A stretch of 64,000 bases of DNA, from contig OY970235.1 in the NCBI GenBank assembly GCA_963714145.1, positions 8,494,001 to 8,558,000 of the forward strand. The letters are read 5' to 3'. Source of the stretch: JBBWZH01 sp035544115 (GTDB lineage: Bacteria; Actinomycetota; Actinomycetes; Mycobacteriales; CADCTP01). Below, one piece after another: positions 57,428 through 64,000 of the stretch; position 1 is the first letter of the stretch; every line of letters begins with the position of its first letter. The notes below the pieces were generated by a model, which saw only the letters and a list, made by a program, of their open reading frames with translations, was not told the origin of the DNA and made no database searches. The translations under genes and the position numbers were made by a program.

Positions 57428-60400
57428 GCACGACGAACGCCTACTCGTTCCTGCCCTGGCTGCGGGCCGGGATCTCCACCCGGATCGCCGGCGACCCCGG
57501 CACGGCCGAGCGGGCCAGCGTGCCGGTCCTGCTCCGGGTGACCGGCGACGGACTGAACGGCCACCCGCTCAGCCAGGACGTGCCCCGCACGGTCGCGCTG
57601 TACGGGCCGGGTGACGTCGTCGGTGTCGACCCGCGGGCGATCTCCCGGACCGAGCCGCGGCCGGGCGTGGGCAACGTCGAGCCGAACTTCCTGGCCCACA
57701 TCGAGTTCTCCGAGGAGGACTTCCTCTGGCGGTACAGCCCGGCGGCGCCGGACGGCTCGACCCGGCGGCTCGCGCCCTGGCTGGCGCTGGTCGTGCTCGC
57801 CACCGACGGCGGCACGCCCGAGCTCACCGAGGCCGGCAGCCCCGGGCCGCTGCCGGCGATCACGGTGGCCGACCCGGCCGGCACGCTGCCGCCGCCGGAC
57901 CAGCTCGGCGCGTGGGCGCACGTCCACGTCAACGGCTCGCTGGACGTCCCGGTCGCCACCGACGACACGGTGGCCGCGCTGGCCGCGCTCACCGAGGTGC
58001 TGCGTACCAACGCGGACAGCGCCTGCAGCCGGCTGATCTGCCCGCGCCGGCTGTCCCCGAGCACCGGATACGACGCGTTCCTGGTGCCGGCGTTCGAGAC
58101 CGGGCGGCTGGCCGGGCTCGGGCTGGACCCGGCGGCGTCCCCGGGCGCGCTGTATTCCGCCTGGGGACCGGACTACCCGGGGCGGCCGGCGGTCGGCGTC
58201 CTGCCGTACTACCACCGCTGGTCGTTCCGGACCGGAACGGCCGGCGACTTCGAGTTCCTGGTCCGGCTGCTCCGCCCGCAGGCGCCGGACGCCCGGGTCG
58301 GCCGCCGGCCGATCGACGTGCACGCCTCGCCCGGGCCCGGCCTGCCCGGCATCACCACCCCGGCGGAGCTCGGCGGTGTGCTGCCGCTCGGCGGTGCGCT
58401 CAAGGTGCCGGAGCTGCCGGACGCACCGGTCGACCCGGCCGGGAACTGGGACAACTACGCCGGCGTCGACGGTCAGCCCGACTACCCGCACCCCTTCGAG
58501 CAGGCGCTCGCGGCGCTGATCAACCTGGCCGACGACTACCAGCGCCAGGCACCCGCGGCCGCGCACGCCGCCCTGCCCGACGTCGCCCGGCAAGGCGTGG
58601 CCCGGCAAGCCGTGGCTCCCGGCGCCGCCGACCCGGTCATCACGCCGCCGCTGTACGGCCGGTGGCACGCCCTGACCAGCCGGCTGCTGTCCGACGAGCA
58701 CGGTGCGCCGCTGCCGGCCGAAACGGTCCGCAACTGGGTGCACCGGCTGAACCTGGACCCCCGGTTCCGGGTCGCCGCGAACCTCGGCGCGCAGGTCATC
58801 CGCGACCGCGACGAGGACCTGATGGCCGCGGCCTGGGCGCAGGTCGGCGACGTGCTGGTGCACAACGGCAAGGTCCGCGCCGGCCAGCTCGCCCGCGAGG
58901 TCGGCAACGTGCTGCAGACCAAGCACCTCGACCCGCCGACCGGCGGGGACGCCCGCGGGCTGGCCGCCGCACCGGACCCCGCGGTGGGCCGCTCGCTCAC
59001 CCTCACCGCGCCGGCGCACTCCCGGGTCACCACCGGCGACCCGAACGCCGCCGGCCTGGTGGCCGACCCGAGCGAGAAGCTCGCGGTCGGCTTCCGGGTG
59101 GCGCGCAGCCAGGTCACGGCCGCCCCGGTGTCGCCGGCGATGCGCCGGATCACCCGGCCCGGCTCGCGGCTGATCCGTACGCTGGACTTCCCGCTCGGCG
59201 CCCCGGCGGCCGCGCTGCTGTCCCGAATGGACGCCGCGGTCGACCCGGTCACGGCCGCGCGCGCCAAGGTCGCCCCGGGCGCGCTGGTGACTCCGGCGCT
59301 GCTGACCGTGTTCCTGCACCCGGACCGGCCGCCGGACACCGACCCGGTGGCCGTTCTGCCGCTCAGCCCGGACTTCGTGCTCCGTGCGCTCGGCGACCCG
59401 ACCGCCCCGCACACCGGCAGCACCGACAGTCCGGAGGCGACCCGGTTCAAGACCGCGCTGCGCGACCTCCAGCAGGCGCTGACCGACGGCGCCGCGGTCG
59501 GCCGGGCCGACGAGCGGCTGCCGCTGGGCGTGGTCGGCGCGACCACGTCCGTGCTGGCCGGGCTCCGGTCCGACGACACCGTGCCGCGGACGCTGCTCGC
59601 GTCGGTCAGCCTTCCGGACCGGCTGCGGCCGTTCGCCGAGCAGTTCATCGAGGCGATGGCGTACCCGGTCTTCGACCTGCCCACGTACCGGAACCTGATC
59701 GAGCTGGGCGTGGACTCGTTCGTGCCGAACCTGGGCCTGCTGGCGGAGAACTCGATCACGCTGCTGGCCAACAACCGCGAGTTCATCGAGTCCTACCTGG
59801 TCGGTATGAACCACGAACTGGCCCGCGAGATGCTGTGGCGGGAGTACCCGACCGACCAGCGCGGCACGCCGTTCCGGCAGTTCTGGGACCCGGTCGGCAC
59901 GCTGCCGGTGGTGGGCGGCGAGACCGCCGACGTGATCCGGGAACGCGGCTACGACATCCCGCCGATCCACCGCTGGCCGCTCACCGGCCGGCTCGGCGAC
60001 AACGAGAACCGCCGCCCGGACGACCCGGGCCCGGCCGGCGCCCACGGCGACGACCTGGTGCTGGCGATCCGCGGCGAGCTGCTGAGCAAGTACCCGACCA
60101 CGGCGATCTACGCGCAGAAGGCGGAGTGGCCGCCCGGCCCGGACGGCCGGCCGGACCTGACTCTGCCGCGCCGACTGGTCGAGCCGCCCGAGGGCACCGT
60201 GCCGACCGCGCGGCAGATCCGGCTGCCGAAGTACGAGGCCAAGGTCGACCCGGACATCTACCTGCTCGGGTTCGACCTGGACGCCGGCGAGGCGCTCGGT
60301 CACGCTCCGGACGACGCCGGCTGGTTCTTCGTGATCAAGGAACGACCCGGTGATCCACGGTTCGGGGTGGACGACGGGCCGGCCTCCGACATCGAGGTCT

Positions 60401-60648
60401 GGAACGACCTCACCTGGTCGGACGTGGACCCGGACGGGCGCGGGTTCCTCGCGCTCGACCCGGCCGTCACGGTCGGGCTGTCGGAGTTCGACGGGTCCGA
60501 CGACGACCTCGTGAAGCAGGATCAGCGGGCCGAGGACGAGAGCGTGCCGCTGTGGTTCGCCGGGCTCAGCTCCGCCGACCTCGCCTACATCCTTTTCCAG
60601 GTGCCGGTCCTGATGGCCGTCCACGCGCAGGAGATGTTGCCCCGATGA
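57424..60648 (+). CDS. Uncharacterised 1074-residue protein of the M64-Kelch operon
   Basis: I do not recognise a domain. The 1074 residues have no signal peptide or TM helix. Conserved-looking blocks are YSFLPWLRAGISTRIAG at the N-terminus, DFLWRYSPAAPDGSTRRLAP, LPYYHRWSFRTGTAGDFEFL, GMNHELAREMLWREYPTDQR (about 795-815) followed by GTPFRQFWD, and RQIRLPKYEAKVDPDIYLLG near the C-terminus, followed by GWFFVIKERP. Its ATG overlaps the Kelch stop, and its own TGA overlaps the next ATG. Such strict coupling suggests a stoichiometric partner of the next protein. Function cannot be assigned. Confidence 0.8.
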   Translation: MSTTNAYSFLPWLRAGISTRIAGDPGTAERASVPVLLRVTGDGLNGHPLSQDVPRTVALYGPGDVVGVDPRAISRTEPRPGVGNVEPNFLAHIEFSEEDFLWRYSPAAPDGSTRRLAPWLALVVLATDGGTPELTEAGSPGPLPAITVADPAGTLPPPDQLGAWAHVHVNGSLDVPVATDDTVAALAALTEVLRTNADSACSRLICPRRLSPSTGYDAFLVPAFETGRLAGLGLDPAASPGALYSAWGPDYPGRPAVGVLPYYHRWSFRTGTAGDFEFLVRLLRPQAPDARVGRRPIDVHASPGPGLPGITTPAELGGVLPLGGALKVPELPDAPVDPAGNWDNYAGVDGQPDYPHPFEQALAALINLADDYQRQAPAAAHAALPDVARQGVARQAVAPGAADPVITPPLYGRWHALTSRLLSDEHGAPLPAETVRNWVHRLNLDPRFRVAANLGAQVIRDRDEDLMAAAWAQVGDVLVHNGKVRAGQLAREVGNVLQTKHLDPPTGGDARGLAAAPDPAVGRSLTLTAPAHSRVTTGDPNAAGLVADPSEKLAVGFRVARSQVTAAPVSPAMRRITRPGSRLIRTLDFPLGAPAAALLSRMDAAVDPVTAARAKVAPGALVTPALLTVFLHPDRPPDTDPVAVLPLSPDFVLRALGDPTAPHTGSTDSPEATRFKTALRDLQQALTDGAAVGRADERLPLGVVGATTSVLAGLRSDDTVPRTLLASVSLPDRLRPFAEQFIEAMAYPVFDLPTYRNLIELGVDSFVPNLGLLAENSITLLANNREFIESYLVGMNHELAREMLWREYPTDQRGTPFRQFWDPVGTLPVVGGETADVIRERGYDIPPIHRWPLTGRLGDNENRRPDDPGPAGAHGDDLVLAIRGELLSKYPTTAIYAQKAEWPPGPDGRPDLTLPRRLVEPPEGTVPTARQIRLPKYEAKVDPDIYLLGFDLDAGEALGHAPDDAGWFFVIKERPGDPRFGVDDGPASDIEVWNDLTWSDVDPDGRGFLALDPAVTVGLSEFDGSDDDLVKQDQRAEDESVPLWFAGLSSADLAYILFQVPVLMAVHAQEMLPR

Positions 60649-63600
60649 CCGCGTTGCGTGACGACTTCCCGGTGCTGCTCGGCCCGGTCCGGATCGAGAC
60701 CCGGTTCACCGCCACCGAGCTGCTGGTCCGGGTGTTTCCGGACGAGTGGTCGGTGGACGCGTTCGAGTCGAAGCCGACCGAGGCCGAGATCAGCACGGTG
60801 TACGCCTACTGGACGGCCCGGTGGGCCGCCGGCGGCCGCCCGGCCGCGCTGGACGCGGCGTTCGCGGAGCTGACCGGCCGGATCCCGGCCGGTCGGGCGA
60901 CCTGGCTGCTGCAGACCTGGGTGCCGAGCAACCCGACCGAGGAGCCGACCGGCGCCGGGGTGGATACCACCGTGCTGGTGATCCGGTCGCCGGCCGCGCT
61001 GGCGGCGAACGACCGGGCCCCGACGATCGCCTACTGGACCGCGGTCTGGCGGGCACACGGCGACCGGGCCGCGATCCGGCAGGCCGACGCGGCCCTGCAG
61101 ACCGCCGTCCGCGGCAACAACAGCCGGGCGGCGGCGATCCGCGGCCGCCGCCCGTTCGGGATCGACGGCGCGCCGGTGACCCCGAGCGACGACGTCATGG
61201 TGGCGTTCGTGGTGCTGCCGAACCCGGGCGCCGACACCACCGCGGCGTCCTGGACGCAGCCGGCGCGGGCCCAGCTGCTGCCGGACAAGTTCACCGTGCT
61301 CGGCTTCAACGGCGGTCAGCAGGTGCTGTCCGCGACCGGCGGCACCGTGCCGGCCAGCCTCACCGTCAGCCCGGACCCGGCCGCCTCCGACCAGATCAGG
61401 ATCAACGAGCAGACCGGCGCGCTCACCGTCCCGCTGGACCTGCGCTGGCTGACCGACTTCGACCGGGCGGTCGCGGTCGGGATGGGGCTGCGGATCCCGC
61501 TCACCGACGCGACCCGCAACGGTGTGGAGCGGCTGGTCGTGCTCGGCCTGCGGGAGCGGTCCACCCCGGAGCAGTCGGCCACCGACCTGGCCCGCCTGAT
61601 CACCCGGCAGCTGCGCAGCCAGAGCGGGTTCGCGCTGCTGCCGCAGGGCACGCCGACGAACAACAGCGAGGTCGCGCCGGCCGGGCAGGACACGGGGGAG
61701 GAGGCCACTGCCGCGCTGCGCAGCCTGGCGGCGCCGGCCCGGGCGGCCGCCGTCACCTCGTGGACGGACCGCACCGACGGCCAGCAGTTCGCCGAGCTGC
61801 TGGGCCTGCCGGCGAGCGTGCTCGTCGGCATGCCGAACGCGGACGGCACCGACGCCCGGGACGCCCGCGCGGCGAACACCGCGCTGTGGCCGGCGACCTG
61901 GGGCAACTTCCTGCAGACCGCGCTGAACCCGCTGCTCGGCCCGGCCGCGGTCGCCGCCACCCGGGACTTCTTCCTCAGGTACGTGTCCGGCCGCGGGCCG
62001 CTGCCGGCGGTCCGGATCGGCCGCCAGCCGTACGGGATCCTGCCGACCACGGCGTTCTCGCGGCTGGCGTACCCGGCCACGGCGACCGCCCGCCGGGCCC
62101 TGCACCGGGTGCTGTCCGAGGCGTCCGTGGACTGGCGGGCCGCCGCCGAGCACGTCCCGCACCTCGGCGCCAGCACCGACGACCTGCACCAGCAGTTGCT
62201 CGACATCCTCGCGCTGCACCCGACCTCGGCCGAGTACCACCAGCGGTACGCGCAGAGCGTGGAGGACCTGTTCAACCGGGAGAACCTGGGCGGGCTCGGC
62301 GGGACCGTGCCGCCCGCGCTGGACCAGCTCGGCCTGCCGGCGCCGGTTCGCGCGCTGCTGGCCCGGTTCGGCGCCCCGACCGGGCCGTCCGCCGACCCGG
62401 ACCTGCTGCGGCGGCTGTTCGTCGACTCCCAGCAGCCCATGCTCGCGCCGCTGGTGGACGACCGGCCGCTGTCCGAGAGCGACGTCATCCGGGACTACAC
62501 CGCGGACGGCAAGAACTACCTGGAATGGCTGGCCGCGCGGGCCCGGACCAGCCTGGACGTGGTCCGGCTGGAGACCGGGTTCCTGAACGACACCCCGCCG
62601 GCCGCGGTGCTGTACCTGCTGGCCCGGCACGCCGTGCTGCTCGGCTGGGTGGACACCGCCCGCCGGCTGCTGGCCGCGGCCGGCGCCACCGCCCCGGCCG
62701 AGCTGTCCACCGCCGACCCGACGTTCATCCACATCCGGATCCCCGCGGCCGGCGAGCAGCTCGCCAGCGAGAGCCGGTTCCGGCAGCTGTACTCGGCGGC
62801 GCCCGCGGTCACCGGCGACCCGAGCCGGCTGCTGGTCGACTTCATCCCGACCGCGCTGGCCCAGCCGAACGCCGGCACCGGACCGACCGCCGAGCTGTCC
62901 GAGCAGCTGGCCGCGCTGGACGTGCTCGCCGGGCTGCCGACCGCACGGCTGGAGCGGGTGCTCGCCGAGCACCTGGACCTGGCCACCTACCGGCTCGACG
63001 GGTGGCGGCTCGGGCAGGCCACCGAGCGGCTGTCCGAGCTGCGGTTCGGCGCGGCCGGATCCGACCCGGCCCGGCCCGGCCTGCACCTGGGCGCATACGG
63101 CTGGCTGGAGAACGTCCGGCCGTCGACCGTGCCGCTGCAGCCGGTCCCGCTGACCGGTCCACTTGCGACGGTGTTCGCCGGCAGCCAGCCGCTGCTGCAC
63201 GACCCGGCGAACGAGGGCTTCGTGCACACGCCGTCGCCGGCGCACGCCCGGACCGCGGCCGTGCTGCGCGCCGGCTACGTCGCCAACCGGACGCCGGCGA
63301 ACTCGAGCGCGTTCGCGGTGGACCTCAGCTCGGCCCGGGTCCGGACCGCACTGTCCATCCTGGACGGACTGCGGCAGGGGCAGTCGCTCGGCGCGCTGCT
63401 CGGCTACCGGTTCGAGCGCGGCCTGCACGACCGGCAGGGACAGGCCGAAGTGGACTCGTTCATCGACGAGCTGCGGCTGCGGTTCCCGCTGCGCGCCGGC
63501 AAGATCGAGCAGACCGCGAACGACCCGGCCGCGGCCGCCGAGCCGGACGCCATCGGCCAGGTGGAGGCGCGGAACGTGATCGACGGGCTGGCGCTGGTCC

Positions 63601-64000
63601 GCCGGCTGACCCGGGATGGCGCGCCGCTGCAGTACCCGTTCGGCCTCACCGGGATGCCGGCCGCGGACGCCGACCAGACCAGGGCGATCTCCGCCGAGGC
63701 GGCGGCGCTGATCGACGCGAACGACGCGGTCGCCGACCTCGTCGTCGCCGAGTCCGCGCACCAGGCGCTGGTCGGCAACGTCGAGCGGGCCTCGGCCACC
63801 CTGGACGCGGTCGCGAAGGACGGCCTGCCGCCGGAGCCCGCGGTCATCGAGACCCCGCGCAGCGGCACCACGCTCACCCACCGGTTCGCGCTGCAGTTGC
63901 ACGCCGGCCGGCACCCGGATGGTGGCGACCCGCCCCGGGCGCAGGCCGAGCCGGGCGTGGACGACTGGCTGCCGAGCCTGCTGCCGGACCGGTCGTCGGT
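60645..64000 (+). CDS. Uncharacterised giant protein, more than 1118 residues (cut by window edge)
   Basis: The frame is open from the ATG at 60645 to the end of the window, so the C-terminus is missing. No known domain is recognised. Notable blocks are GPVRIETRFTATELLVRVFP near the N-terminus, RIGRQPYGILPTT (about 457-469), DYTADGKNYLEWLAARARTS, and a strongly patterned segment at about 858-930 with GFVHTPSPAHARTAAVLRAG, AFAVDLSSARVRTALSILDG and LRQGQSLGALLGYRFERGLH. No signal peptide or TM helix is visible. It overlaps the preceding stop by four bases and is probably a partner of that protein. Confidence 0.8.
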   Translation, partial: MTALRDDFPVLLGPVRIETRFTATELLVRVFPDEWSVDAFESKPTEAEISTVYAYWTARWAAGGRPAALDAAFAELTGRIPAGRATWLLQTWVPSNPTEEPTGAGVDTTVLVIRSPAALAANDRAPTIAYWTAVWRAHGDRAAIRQADAALQTAVRGNNSRAAAIRGRRPFGIDGAPVTPSDDVMVAFVVLPNPGADTTAASWTQPARAQLLPDKFTVLGFNGGQQVLSATGGTVPASLTVSPDPAASDQIRINEQTGALTVPLDLRWLTDFDRAVAVGMGLRIPLTDATRNGVERLVVLGLRERSTPEQSATDLARLITRQLRSQSGFALLPQGTPTNNSEVAPAGQDTGEEATAALRSLAAPARAAAVTSWTDRTDGQQFAELLGLPASVLVGMPNADGTDARDARAANTALWPATWGNFLQTALNPLLGPAAVAATRDFFLRYVSGRGPLPAVRIGRQPYGILPTTAFSRLAYPATATARRALHRVLSEASVDWRAAAEHVPHLGASTDDLHQQLLDILALHPTSAEYHQRYAQSVEDLFNRENLGGLGGTVPPALDQLGLPAPVRALLARFGAPTGPSADPDLLRRLFVDSQQPMLAPLVDDRPLSESDVIRDYTADGKNYLEWLAARARTSLDVVRLETGFLNDTPPAAVLYLLARHAVLLGWVDTARRLLAAAGATAPAELSTADPTFIHIRIPAAGEQLASESRFRQLYSAAPAVTGDPSRLLVDFIPTALAQPNAGTGPTAELSEQLAALDVLAGLPTARLERVLAEHLDLATYRLDGWRLGQATERLSELRFGAAGSDPARPGLHLGAYGWLENVRPSTVPLQPVPLTGPLATVFAGSQPLLHDPANEGFVHTPSPAHARTAAVLRAGYVANRTPANSSAFAVDLSSARVRTALSILDGLRQGQSLGALLGYRFERGLHDRQGQAEVDSFIDELRLRFPLRAGKIEQTANDPAAAAEPDAIGQVEARNVIDGLALVRRLTRDGAPLQYPFGLTGMPAADADQTRAISAEAAALIDANDAVADLVVAESAHQALVGNVERASATLDAVAKDGLPPEPAVIETPRSGTTLTHRFALQLHAGRHPDGGDPPRAQAEPGVDDWLPSLLPDRSS

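Noticed and set aside
51523..64000. Several long minus-strand frames opposite the operon (1089, 1132 and 1109 codons)
   Set aside because: All are shadows in a strand-biased GC-rich region with no recognisable domain. The plus strand has coupled genes with good starts.
45765..64000. Contractile injection system structural cluster
   Set aside because: No sheath, tube, baseplate, spike or AAA+ ATPase gene of that kind was recognised, so the operon is not called a known eCIS despite the effector-like gene at 23.9 kb.
1..64000. tRNA, rRNA or insertion sequence
   Set aside because: None was recognised on reading. I cannot run a covariance-model search, so a missed tRNA cannot be wholly excluded.

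Overview
The window is very GC-rich DNA with frequent GTG starts, ATGA stop/start overlaps and typical actinomycete families: BTAD/AfsR regulators, a PopR-ClpP locus, a DinB/DUF664 protein, HAF-repeat secreted proteins and a Drr-type exporter with MerR control. It looks like chromosomal DNA of a filamentous actinomycete. Micromonosporaceae is my best guess from gene style only, and I cannot prove it.

Layout. 1-5.8 kb: a MocR-type regulator (cut by the left edge) divergent from an MFS exporter; a clpP pair whose second member has lost the catalytic serine, facing a popR-like regulator that ends in Ala-Ala; an ArsR-SRPBCC/VOC operon with a 17-codon ORF between the two genes; a decayed beta-propeller fragment; a secreted peptidoglycan-binding protein. 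5.8-13 kb: a stand-alone SARP, a YtrA-like repressor with a membrane protein, msrA, a DinB protein, a GNAT acetyltransferase, a secreted Trp/His repeat protein and a beta-helix protein with two compensating indels. 13.3-18.2 kb: a decayed BTAD-nSTAND-WD40 regulator whose propeller is still open. 18.4-23.7 kb: two HAF-repeat secreted proteins around a ricin-like lectin, an MFS exporter and a PIG-L deacetylase. 23.9-28 kb: a 1377-residue repeat protein with a QRxAGNRAV-type N-terminus and a nuclease-like domain, resembling effectors associated with extracellular contractile injection systems. 28.2-32.7 kb: an ABC exporter, accessory protein and two-component system. 32.9-38.2 kb: a GH20 hexosaminidase, an MFS exporter, an ECF sigma factor with a 29-residue membrane microprotein, a methyltransferase and a MaoC protein. 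38.3-43.2 kb: a 1631-residue kinase-ATPase-GAF-GGDEF protein. 43.2-45.7 kb: a Drr-like exporter with its MerR regulator. 45.8-48.6 kb: an AfsR-like regulator.

The strongest candidate for an undescribed system is the operon from about 49.0 kb to beyond the right edge, divergent from the AfsR-like gene. It encodes an M64-like metallopeptidase, a 1537-residue beta-rich protein (probably DUF6603) with a C-terminal Kelch propeller, a free-standing Kelch protein, and two very large proteins (1074 and more than 1118 residues) with no domain I recognise. Three of the four junctions are ATGA overlaps and the fourth is a 28-base gap with a strong ribosome binding site, so the proteins are probably made together. 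None of the five shows a signal peptide. The system's function is not evident from the sequence.

No rRNA, tRNA, CRISPR array, insertion sequence or integrase was recognised.
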